Origin: Orbicella faveolata | Lineage: Eukaryota; Cnidaria; Anthozoa; Scleractinia; Merulinidae | DNA length: 64,000 bases | Direction: 5' to 3' | NCBI RefSeq assembly: GCF_002042975.1 | Contig: NW_018149431.1 | Location: 927,129 to 991,128 of the forward strand | Shown: one piece after another, positions 34,001 through 44,198 of the stretch | Numbering within the stretch: position 1 is the first letter of the stretch | How the letters are laid out: each line of letters opens with the position of its first letter | Program-made: the position numbers and the translations under genes | Notes under the pieces: generated by a model | What the model saw: only the letters and a program-made list of their open reading frames with translations | What the model was told of the DNA's origin: nothing | Database searches by the model: none

Positions 34001-36715
34001 ATGACAGAATGTTGACATATCTCCTCAAAAATGAACCTGAGCTGGAGTGTTTGTCTCTGGTATGTTGGACATATTAAATGATTCCATTTCTTTACTTATT
34101 GACCCTTTGTAGATCTTGTCACAAGATCTTTTCATTGCCAATTCTAAGACAACTAATACACATGTATACATATAAGTTTGAGATGAAAGCAATGGGGTAT
34201 TTGAAGATCTGGAGTGTGCTGGAGCAATGTATCCAGACAAATTGATTCTGATTTCTTATAATATGGTAAATCATCTGATTATACACTGTGCATATGTTGG
34301 TAAGTCTTGATAAGAGGTTATTCTGAATCACACACTCGGGTAGTTCTTTCACCATTAAAATATAGCCTGTGAAGGAACTGCTAAAGAATATTTTTGACAT
34401 AACCTGTAAAAATATGGGCACCCTAAAGTCACTGGGCTGTCATATTGTGCTCTTGAATGACTTTGCAAGTAAATTGCAACTAGAGTAGTTTTGTACTCTC
34501 TCCAGATTTTGCTGTCAAATATTTCAAGAAGTCATCTCCATGATTAGATGTGACTCTCTGTTGATTTCAGCACAACACATACAGTAGAAGGATCGTTCAT
34601 AGCCAAGCAATCAGTATTATCTCTTTCTCCATTGTCCTTCATCTTAGTAACCAATATCACTGCAGTATTTGCTACTTGTATTCAGGCTGTGAACACCCAA
34701 AGACTTTTCTTTTCTTCAGGGAGTTACAAACATAGTGTGAATTTTGTTGCTGCACTTAACACTTCTTTGTGTACTGTGTCAACTTTATGATCTGGGTTAT
34801 CCAATACTTTTGAGATATGGGACACTCTATTTACAATAATATTGTTATTGACTTGTTTTGTTTTATTAGGTTGACTGTGAAAAGCTTAGCAATATTTCTC
34901 TGAGCTCCATTCCTATACACTGCCCCAAGCTGAGCAGTTTTGACCTCAAGGGTATGTGTTATGTTACTGATCATGGTCTCATGCCCCTGACAAGGAGCAA
35001 TCATCTTCAATCATTGTCTCTGGCTGAAGCTCCCATCACTGATTGTACACTTGACACCATAGCAAAGGGATGTGGAGCAAAGGTAAGGTGCCAGAAAATG
35101 TTAGTGGGGCAGTCTGTGATGAATAGATTGCCCAAGAGAACTATACTGTAGGTACACAGCAGGTATTACTGGCATCATGTACAGAGGAAACTGTACACAT
35201 AGTAGCCTGTGAGCAAGTTGTCTGTATCGTAAGAGAACTTGCTCACAGGCTGTAGAGCTGAATTAGAGCCGATTACAGTAGTCTACCAGGAGGATCAGAG
35301 GTACAGTGGCCTAATAGTGATTGTGCTGGAGTCTGGATTAGAGGATTACATACATTGTAGGTGGAGGGAGGGGTGGGGGTAGTGTGAGATCTGGACGGCG
35401 ACAATACAATGAGGGTATTATTTTAAGCTTATTTGACAGTGGCCAAGCGCAACTCCCTAACAGTTATCACAGTAATTTTATAGCTATATCTATTTTTGCA
35501 ATAATGTACATATAATTTTTTTTTGCTTTTATTAGTTAAAAGTCTTGGATATTTCTTGGTGTGAAGACGTCACAGATCAGGGAATGTCAATCATCGCAAA
35601 AAGCAGTTGTTCCCTTCAACACCTCGGCCTGCGCCAATGTGCTGCCTCTAAGCTCACTCTTAACACACTTGCGAATAATTGCCATCTTGTTTCATCGCTA
35701 AACATTGCTGGAATTGACAACTTAACAGACGCAGCACTCGGCAGCTTGGCGGAAAACATGCCGCTGCTTACAGAAATAGATGCGAGCTGGAATTCGAGTT
35801 TGTGTGACACGGGGATCAGCGCCCTGTTAAGATGCTGCAACAAGCTCAAAAAGGTGGTTTTATGTGGATTAAAACTCATCACTTCTCAGCCCTTCCTGGG
35901 GATTATTGGAGATTTGAAACGCTGGCAGTTGTTGGAAGAGTTATGGCGGTGCAGCAGGAGACCCCAGACTAGTTCCTCTCAAGGGAAAGTTGCTTTGAAG
36001 ACCTGTGACTTGGTGAGTTCTGAATTATAGAAGTGACAGTTTCTTAATGTTGCTGGACATGACAATTATAGTCAACCTGGCGCTATGAAACTATGGTTCT
36101 CCTGGAGTAATTCCTACAACTATGTATTTATATGTATACTGCTACGAAAATTTGGCAGCAATGCATGTATGTATTAGCAATGGATTATAAGTGCATTCTG
36201 ATTGGTTGATAGCTACTGACTATTAAATTTTTAATGGTAAACAACAAATGAACATGGAATCATCATCATAGAAATCATAGAAATACGTTGTGTGTTGTTT
36301 AAATAGTAAACCGTAATAGAAACAATTAGGTTCGTTGATTTGCAGTTGCACACGAACATGCCTTATTTCGTTTTTATCCCGTATTTGTAAGTGGACAAAG
36401 TGTTTTGGCTCACACTCTCTTTTGGCGTCTTTTCTTGCCAGGCACAACTCAGGAAAAGAAAAGCTGCTTATTCGTGCTTTATATAAACAAAAACTTATGC
36501 TATCCCTTTCGTTGCAGGAAACAGCCAAATCACTGGGAGATGAGATCCCATCTCGCTCCATGTCTTACGCGCCATCGTTACGTCATATGGTACTTGAGTA
36601 CAGCGACAAAGTGAACGATGACCACCTGGCAGCAATTGTAGCAGTCTGTAGGGGAACTTTGTATGTGAAAGATTATTATGGACAGCAAATTGAACCCAAA
36701 TGGATATTTCGATAA
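30747..36715 (+). CDS. Leucine-rich-repeat protein with large acidic insert (six exons)
   Basis: Six phase-consistent GT-AG exons give about 1,088 residues. The repeats are the Cys-type LRR seen in AMN1/FBXL proteins (HLNLSSCKSITDAAF; VLDISWCEDVTDQGM). No clear F-box is visible, so a ubiquitin-ligase role is only possible. The LRRs form an N-terminal set (about residues 60-255) and a C-terminal set (about 730-1050). Between them lies a low-complexity acidic, Ser/Thr/Glu-rich insert of about 470 residues with recurring IPS/IPC/VPC turns. The C-terminus reads CRGTLYVKDYYGQQIEPKWI. I do not recognise the exact family and assign no function. ATG at 30747 was chosen because the frame is open from there and no upstream acceptor is seen. 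AATAAA at 36998-37003 is a candidate poly(A) signal. Confidence 0.88.
31329..31473 (+). CDS. LRR gene exon 2
   Basis: CQQLQALDFSECVHLLHPTV, then LVSLSLENSEVVSDDIVQ. Acceptor attgtag, donor gtttgt. Confidence 0.88.
32107..34059 (+). CDS. LRR gene exon 3 (1,953 bp, LRRs plus acidic insert)
   Basis: 651 codons in one open frame. Starts VALMCCPFLKHLNLSSCKSI. From about codon 115 it is low-complexity and acidic; LRR sequence resumes at QITSLDITNMWYQSK. Confidence 0.93.
34870..35082 (+). CDS. LRR gene exon 4
   Basis: 71 codons, phase 0. Contains CPKLSSFDLKGMCYVTDHGL and HLQSLSLAEAPITDCTLD. Confidence 0.9.
35203..35252. repeat. Hairpin repeat in LRR gene intron 4
   Basis: Arms of about 16 bp, agcctgtgagcaagtt and aacttgctcacaggct, with a 16-nt loop. 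Confidence 0.8.
35536..36012 (+). CDS. LRR gene exon 5
   Basis: 159 codons, phase 0. Four or more LRRs, such as LKVLDISWCEDVTDQGMSII and LVSSLNIAGIDNLTDAALG. Confidence 0.92.
36518..36715 (+). CDS. LRR gene exon 6 with stop
   Basis: 65 codons and TAA. LRHMVLEYSDKVNDDHLAAI is followed by VAVCRGTLYVKDYYG. Acceptor cgttgcag. Confidence 0.9.
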   Translation, partial: ETAKSLGDEIPSRSMSYAPSLRHMVLEYSDKVNDDHLAAIVAVCRGTLYVKDYYGQQIEPKWIFR

Positions 36716-37205
36716 ATTAGCAACTAATAATATGTAGTAACAATTGGACCTAGGTTTTCATTCATTAGGACAAACACTTCCCTTTGCCCGTTCCCTTTTC
36801 ATCCATATCGCTTGTGCAAGTCAGTTGATTTAAGATGCCTTCCCATCGTTAGATAATAATAGCAATCATTTTGATCAAGCTTTTTCAGTCCAAATATAGA
36901 AATGTTGTCCTTGTTCAGTTGTCTTTGTTCACACTCGAACCAAATATTTCAACACCTGACCATGTACAGTGGAAGCAAAATCTCACTTAATGGCCTTAAT
37001 AAAGGTAATTAATGCGATGGACAACCACTGACACAGAAAACGATAACCTGCAACTGGAATGACATTTAGAGTAGAGGAGACCGAGTAACTGTATGGGAGC
37101 TAGAAAAATACCTCTGAGAACGACGAAGAACTAGAACTCCTGTAAAAGACCCTTCATTAAAAGAATACTTTCTCGACTGCCAGTAGTACCGGCACAAAGG
37201 ACGAG

Positions 37206-37412
37206 CTAGCGCTTCCCTTGATTGCGCTCTTTTTGACTGCGCTCCTTTGGATTGTGCTCCCCTGGATTGTGTTCATCTTGAATGTGCTCCTCTTGATTGT
37301 GCTCCTCCGGATTACGCTTTTCTGGATTGCGCCGCTCCTCTGGATTGCGCTCCTCTGGATTGCGCTCGTCTTGACTGCGCTTCTCTTGGTTGCGCTCCTC
37401 CTGATTGCGCCT
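37206..37412 (-). repeat. 15-bp minisatellite, possible coding exon on minus strand
   Basis: The unit is close to ctcctctggattgcg, repeated about 13 times. The minus strand is open and reads a pentapeptide repeat (RNPEE, RNQEE, HNQEE variants) to a TAG at 37206. A good acceptor (tatattttcag) sits just before the array on that strand, so it could be a terminal exon. No other exon of such a gene is recognised. The rest of 36716-38218 holds nothing I recognise. Confidence 0.6.
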
Positions 37413-38915
37413 GAAAATATATATATGTCTAAATCTAGTCTGTTCTAGAATAATTCCTATACTGCAATGCAAACATTTCCCTGGGTTTAAATCGTTATTT
37501 CTATAAATGATTTTTATGGTTTCATGATAAGTTTCACTACTAACGAATCGCGAAAGTTAAAACAAATCAACATTGATGAGACACAGTAGCTCACCAGCAT
37601 GTAAATACTGGCCATACATTGACAAAGATTCGCTAAAATCAAAAGCCATTATAACATTTCAACACAATCATTTCCTATGATCAAACTTGCACAGGTTTGT
37701 GGGTTAGACAGCGTATTTTTGTCCCAGACCGTTTTCCCTGATACAACGATGTTACTTCATCCGTGAATACTTAATTCATTATACTTGATTAACTTACATC
37801 GGAGATCGCGGATGAGTTCGCGTTGTTGATTTAATGTACACTCGGTTTGCAAGATTAAACGTTGTGTTTCGAGGTTCTAGTACTTCAATTGTCTGTCTTA
37901 GCTAATATATGCTTATTGTAAAACAAGTTTCCTCTAGTTAAAACTGCGGGATTAGAACAAGCATTTCAAAAACTGCTTCTGGTTTTGGGAAAGTTACTGC
38001 AAGAAATTTTATCAGTGTAGTATTAAAAAACAGAAGGAAACGACAGAAATTCAGGCTACCAATATACATTTTTTAGATGAGTTCAATTCGTCGGCCGTCT
38101 TCTCGTACCGTAGGTTCATTTCAATGAAATAACAATCGTAAAGCGAATTGTTCTCGGTAGCTAGCTCAAGCTAAGCGTATATCCACGTTAAATAAAGCAT
38201 TCATTCATTCATTCCTTTATTCATTCATTCGAGAAAAAGTGTAAACGGTGGCGCTCCGAGTCTACACGAAATTGATCGGAATTATACAAATTGCCAAGAA
38301 AAAAAGGTTACAACACATAAAACAACGTTCTTAACGACAGCAGAACCCTTTTCTAAATAAAAATAAAATATCTAAGTATTTCAATGACAAGTTATTAAAG
38401 CTGCAAACAATTTCTGCGGGGAAAGCGATCAGTTTCTTTAGGCGCTCACAGTGGAACAGTTCTATTTTTGAAACTGTCAAACGTGTAAAATTGATGTAAG
38501 TAAGCGAACAGGAAGAGGGGAAATTAATTGCTACTTGAATAAAACTCAAAGGAGAAAGAAAACATGGGCTTATCTGAAGGAAGCACATCGAGATGCGCTT
38601 CCTCTTAATTGTGCAGTTGCAGTAAATACCAGATTGGGTGTGTCGGCCAACTCTTCAAAATGTACCTCAATTAAAATTCAAGTATTCTTGACGCGAGAAA
38701 CATGGTCATTATAAAAAAAAAACTTGAATTATACCTATTTTCTGAATGTTTCGTTTTTTTTGGTCTTCATTAGGTTTTACCATGAGACGAGAAAAGCGCG
38801 AACTTCAAAGCTTATAAGGAATGTCGTGTGCACTCTTTTTTTTAATAAGAATATATTTTATAAGAATATCGAAGCTGAAATTTTCGAAATCCTAAGTAAA
38901 TTTTAAGTATAAATC

Positions 38916-38920
38916 GCCGG

Positions 38921-38957
<37 letters not shown>

Positions 38958-39251
38958 GTTGAAAATTTGTAAATACATAGAATTATATGTTGTTAACTTA
39001 ACCGTGTAAAATTAGTCCACTTTCTAAACGGCAAAACTAGCCAAAAACCAACAAAAACAGCACTAGCCGTATGTTCGATGCTAACAACATTTCTGCAAGA
39101 TGTTATGTGCGTGATATTAGGCTTTAATGCCTGCAGACTGGCTCCAAAATTAATTCGGAAATATAAATGTCATCCGCTATAATCTAAGAATATCACAAGA
39201 ATATTTCTGGCTAAAATCGGCAGAAAAATTGGAATATTCAGCCTCGGCCGG
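38916..39251. repeat. MITE with ggccgaggctga ends
   Basis: Left end gccggccgaggctga and right end ttcagcctcggccgg are inverted copies about 335 bp apart. Also at 44157-44492 and 50541-50876 in the other unit copies. Confidence 0.7.
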
Positions 39252-39261
39252 AAAAACAATA

Positions 39262-39722
39262 CTGTAAAATCTCACATTAAAGCCCCCTCCCCGGTTTTAA
39301 GGCCCCCGGATATAAGTCCCTCTATTAATATTTGCTAACAAAGATATCATTCCGGATATAAGTCCATCTAATGTATAAGTGCGTTCTTTTTGATAACCTT
39401 AAGGCTTGTAGTTTTTTGACTTTCGTTCGATCTGTTCCGTTCCAGTTGTTTCAGTCGCATTCATCGTGGTGTTTTATAGATATCTATGAAATAAACTCTC
39501 CGTTTAATCGCATGAGACTCACAATAAATGTATTATAAATGTAGTAGCTCTAAATGTAATGGTATTTTAGCTTTAATTCGTTTCTCAGATACGTTTTATC
39601 TCGTCGTTCCGAAACATTTTTTTCTATTCAGTCGGATATAAGGAGCTTCCCCCGTTTATAAGCCTACCCAAAACCCCTTATTAAGTTATATAAGCCCAGA
39701 GCTTTAACGTGGGATTTTACGG
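39262..39722. repeat. 461-bp MITE, TA-flanked
   Basis: Starts ctgtaaaatctcacattaaa and ends in the inverse (ctttaacgtgggattttacgg), flanked by TA on both sides, as in Tc1/mariner/pogo elements. Also at 44503-44963 and 50887-51347. Confidence 0.8.
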
Positions 39723-39766
39723 TATTCTTATCGAAAAAGAGTGTATTTTTACAATTGAGTACTTCA

Positions 39767-40331
39767 ATGGCTTTGCGGCAGGGTTTGGAGATTTTATCAG
39801 AGAAACACCCTGACAACAACTACAAATGCAAAGAGGTAAAACTGTTCGTACAGTCTGAATGTAACACTCATAGCAGTTTGAGAACAAATTTGTTTGCATT
39901 TTACGGAATGCATGTATCAACGAAATGCAAGAAAGTAGAAAACACTCGGCTTCAGGCGCGGATCCATAACGGTTTCCATCCTTTTACGAAAATTGGTCAA
40001 ACTTTTCAGAACGACTTAGAAACGCAGGAAAGGCGACTTCAAGGAGTTGAAATCCATAACATTTCCTGGGGAGCATCGACCGCTCTAGAAGCTTGCATCT
40101 TCGGCGTTCATTGTTTCGGAAATCGGTCATCGTTTATCCTAGATCCCCGCCTGCTCTTCACACAAACAGTCACTGGAAAATCTAAAAACTTACTTCCGAT
40201 GTGAAGACTACAAGGAGCACGTCCCCAGTTTTCAATCGTGGATGTTGGGCGAGAGGTACAAAGATCTACACATTAAGTCGTGCAAGAAATGGGACAATAA
40301 TATTTACTATAATAACTATTTCTGGACATAG
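39767..40331 (+). CDS. Candidate two-exon small protein (unit copy 1), unproven
   Basis: Exon 39767-39835 reads MALRQGLEILSEKHPDNNYK plus CKE, with donor gtaaaa. Exon 40170-40331 has acceptor aaacag and reads SLENLKTYFRCEDYKEHVPS, later ERYKDLHIKSCKKWD, to a stop; 76 residues in all. The second exon has a protein-like composition, but I recognise no family. An unspliced frame also runs from 39767 to 40204. The same sequence in copies 2 and 3 is duplication, not independent conservation. Confidence 0.25.
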
Positions 40332-40739
40332 AGCTGATTCATGCACCTTCTCATTCAACTCTAATCCAAGTGACTCAAGCATTTGACTTCACATATTTTC
40401 CATGCAATTGCATATTTGTCCTATTTGAACATAATGGGCTTCTAGGAAAAAATTCGATGTTCACAAAATTGTTTCGGGGTTTGGGTGCGGGAGAGTTCCG
40501 ACGAACAACTTTCTAAAGGAGGGTTTTAGTAGCTAGATGGCCGAGAGGGGCTTAGAAAGGGTGACTAAGACTAACGGCGCTTTCACGATAACTTCTACCA
40601 CAAAAAAAAAAAAAGAAAAATTAAAATGCTCATAATTGTCATGCTGAAGTCTTCCTCTTCCCTAGCGATCCACTATAAGACTGTTACAACAAGTACCAAC
40701 GATGCCATTGTGGCAAGCCGCTGACAAACGAGACTGAAC

Positions 40740-41535
40740 TCACTTTCACTCGATGCACTCTGGGTAGGATTAGTACAAGGCGCGGGAGTTTTTAAACCAA
40801 GCAAGCTTTTAAAATGCCATTTACCGATGTTTATGTTACGGTAAATTGGACGTAATCTAGCTTTAGTAGCTATGTTTAACCACTAGCTGCTGTTGAGTGT
40901 CGCAGAATCTGTTTGACTTGTTTACCGAGCTTGAAACACTCGTCGGAAAAAAGCAGTGACAAGCTGGCCCACGTTGCATTGTGCGTAAAGGTAAGCTCAC
41001 AAAATGTTGTTAGGTGTGTACGCTGTGGTTATAAACTAGTGAAAACCGGTTACGTATGTTAAAAGCAGTGCTTCATTCCCTTAAAAATTATGTTCCCATG
41101 ATCAACTGTGGACCAGTTAGTAAACAAGACCTTTCGGTACAAGTTTAATAGTCAAGGCAGTCTATTATTTAGCCTGGAAGCCAGCTCATTTACCGCTTAT
41201 AAACTGTGATCTACTGAAGTGTTCATTTACTGAGTTTTCTTTCTTCTGCGAAGACAAGTTCATGCGATTATTTATTATTTGAAAACTGCATACGAGTTTC
41301 AAATTGGTCCCACGTCGTTACTTTGCAGAAATTTGATAGCTGTTGATAGTCAGTGTTACAGTGAGTACATAAATAATTTTGTTAGTCTGTTTGGCTAGCG
41401 TAACAAAGATATTTGTTGTATACCTGGCCAACTATTTATATTAAAATGACAGTTTGTCTTTCTGGTATTTCAGTGCTGTTACTCCATCATCACTTATCAT
41501 CACTGTAATGTTTATGAATAACGAGCAGCAAAAGG
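40740..41535 (+). other. Possible non-coding first exons (weak)
   Basis: A strong donor (gtaaag|gtaagc) ends at about 40989. An acceptor (ggtatttcag) precedes 41474, followed by ATGAATAACGAGCAGCAAAAG and the donor gtggga. This could be the start of a gene reaching the inverted repeat, but no continuing frame is convincing. Confidence 0.2.
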
Positions 41536-42139
41536 TGGGACTGAACATGTATGTTGGAACAGTTTAAGTCAGTTTTCTGACTTAACATAATCATTATTGT
41601 AATTAATTACACGACTGTACAGAGCTGGCTTGTCAATGACATTTACTATTACCTAAAAAATAGCTCCTCAGTCCTAAAAATTTCCTCTGACCTTACTCAT
41701 GTACATGGACAGACCTGAGTGAAAGGCAAACTTTAGTCTAAGTCAAGTATACATCATGCCTTAAGGAAAAGAAGGTACCTTTCTTCTAGTTCTTGAATTT
41801 TTTTTGTCCAAATTCCTAGTTCTCTTGCCGAATTTCATAATTTGCTGTGGCTCGCCTTTTGGTGGATTTGCAAAACATTCTCTCCTGCTTTTGTCTGTGT
41901 TTGTTACTAATATCCTTTTTTCCTTCCAAACAATTTGTTTTTAAATTTTAACTTAAAGAGGGTAATTTGTATCCCAAAATTATATAATAAAAAATATAGG
42001 TTACCGTCATTATTCATTTCTGAGAGAACAAGCATATGTTTCGCTGTCATGCTTAGCTTGAAGGAAATCTCTTGATGTTTTGTATGTGCATATACTTGTG
42101 AGCATACACTTAAAAAAAATGATGTGAAACTCATGTGCA

Positions 42140-43427
42140 GTAGGGATGCGCAATGCAATACTAAGGAATCACCTCAACAGTAACATTTTTTGCAAATGTT
42201 GGGAGGGGGTGGTGGGGTAAGTGGGTGGCGGTGAAGAATTGATGGCCTTGTGGTTTGTCAGTTGGACGCTAGATTGGCAGGTCCAAGATGGAGCCCTAGC
42301 TGGGAACACTGTGTCATGTTCCAAGGCAAGACACCTTACCCTTGCAATGCTTCTCTCCACCCAGGAGTGTTAATGGTACTGGCCAATTTGTGAGGGCAAC
42401 CTGACAATTGCTGGGGGTTACCTGTGATGGACTAGCATCCCATCCAAAGGGAGTAGCATCACTCCTAGACACTTTACGTCACAGAAACTGGAGTTGAGCA
42501 CCCGTGCTGATGATCCATCTGGCTTCTCTGATCCCTTAGGAATGGAGCTGATTTTCGTACCTAGTAGCCAGTGAAAACATCACTGGAATGTTCTCATTCT
42601 TAGCCTTGGAGACTGGTTCCAGGGTGATTTCGTGTCCTGTACGAAACAAACCTTTTACCATTTAAGTCCAACACCCTTCACTGGATATACCGCAGAACTT
42701 TTAAGTGAGGGAGGGATAGAGCATTTGTTAACATACACTTTTAGCAAGCGGTTATGCGACAGATGACTGGAAATGCGGATTGACAGATTGGAATTAGGGC
42801 AGTAATGGATTGTGTAATGGCGTGGGAAATCAGGGATTGGTATCCCTTGAGTTTGGTTGTACAGTCAGGTTGATTCAGGAATCCACATTGAAGGACTACT
42901 CTTCAGTAGTAATTTGGTGAGCACATGTTATTGTGGTTGTCAAGGTTAGGATTCAGACCTCTGAATGAGTTGTTTTGTTATAGGAAAAAGATGGGTTATA
43001 GAGCAACAGTTATTTGTACTTTATATGCAGTTGGCACACCTTATTTGGATGATGCACAGCTTCTGATTGGCTGTTGAAAATTGTGAAAATGATGTATTGC
43101 ATGCTTGGCTGGGATGATGTTGCATGTCTTAAGCAATAACAGAGCAGCTGATGGGTTGGAAAGTAAGACATGGTGAACGATCCTTTTCTCATTTCAGAGA
43201 CTCCTCCATCCTTGTGGCATTTAGCTCGAGGTGTTTGAGTGTATTTCTTGCAGGAACTACAGTGCGACGATTTTCTGGCTGTGACAAAGCATCATCTCCC
43301 ATGTATTTAGGAGAAGCCTCAAGTGGTGAACTGACACACCTTGATGAGGGAGTAGCTAACATCAGTCACATGAACTGAGGATGATTCAGCATGCTTCTGC
43401 ACAAACGTGTTACAACAGCAAAGATGG
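42140..43427 (+). repeat. Inverted repeat, left arm (copy 1)
   Basis: Matches the reverse complement of 55125-56480 at roughly 70-80% by eye along its length. It includes a SINE (42230-42525), a linker and a terminal open segment reading FSGCDKASSPMYLGEASSGE. Other copies lie at 47381-48668 and 53765-55038. Confidence 0.85.
42230..42525 (+). repeat. SINE (family B) within left arm
   Basis: Degenerate tRNA-like head (gatggccttgtggtttgtca). Core cctgtgatggactagcatcc is shared with family A. Also at 47471-47766 and 53855-54150. Confidence 0.75.
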
Positions 43428-43513
43428 AGGCAATGCAGATGTGGTGATGGCGTGGCGGAAGCGCACGGTTGGAGGCAAAGGTCGGCGCGCGTGGTGCAGG
43501 GGTGCACGTGCGA

Positions 43514-43680
43514 CATCTTTGTTGCTGTGATACCTTTGAGCAGAGAACCTGAATTCTCCTCAGTTCATGTGATTGCTGTTAGCCACTTCTTCATCAAGAT
43601 GTGTCAGTTCATCACCTGATACTTCTCCTGAATGCATGGATGATTTTGCTTCATCGCAGCCAGAAAATCCTTGCACTGTA
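43514..43680 (-). repeat. Inverted repeat, right arm, cut by seam (copy 1)
   Basis: First 167 bp of the right arm before the N at 43681; the same truncation occurs at 48755-48921. The loop between the arms is 43428-43513. Confidence 0.85.
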
Positions 43681-43681
43681 N

Positions 43682-44161
43682 GGCGCTCACAGTGGAACAG
43701 TTCTATTTTTGAAACTGTCAAACGTGTAAAATTGATGTAAGTAAGCGAACAGGAAGAGGGGAAATTAATTGCTACTTGAATAAAACTCAAAGGAGAAAGA
43801 AAACATGGGCTTATCTGAAGGAAGCACATCGAGATGCGCTTCCTCTTAATTGTGCAGTTGCAGTAAATACCAGATTGGGTGTGTCGGCCAACTCTTCAAA
43901 ATGTACCTCAATTAAAATTCAAGTATTCTTGACGCGAGAAACATGGTCATTATAAAAAAAAAACTTGAATTATACCTATTTTCTGAATGTTTCGTTTTTT
44001 TTTGTCTTCATTAGGTTTTACCATGAGACGAGAAAAGCGCGAACTTCAAAGCTTATAAGGAATGTCGTGTGCACTCTTTTTTTTAATAAGAATATATTTT
44101 ATAAGAATATCGAAGCTGAAATTTTCGAAATCCTAAGTAAATTTTAAGTATAAATCGCCGG

Positions 44162-44198
<37 letters not shown>

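Larger units (their letters stand above)
38441..43680. repeat. 5,240-bp unit, copy 1
   Basis: Repeated at 43682-48921 (offset 5,241, about seven differences seen) and 50066-55291 (offset 11,625, falling to 11,611 after a 14-bp deletion). Ends at the N at 43681. No well-supported gene. The inverted repeat, SINE and MITEs inside are listed separately; equivalents in copies 2 and 3 lie at the same offsets. Confidence 0.97.

Noticed and set aside
37218-37448. Hydrophobic 76-residue plus-strand frame resembling a membrane protein
   Set aside because: It is the plus-strand reading of the 15-bp minisatellite (LLWIALLWIAL), a repeat artefact.
38331-38588. 85-residue minus-strand frame repeated at 49956-50213
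   Set aside because: It repeats only because the region is duplicated; no motif, start context or splice evidence.
39755-40204. 149-residue open frame found in all three unit copies
   Set aside because: The copies are near-identical duplicates, so its persistence is not independent conservation, and no family is recognised. The spliced alternative is listed at low confidence.
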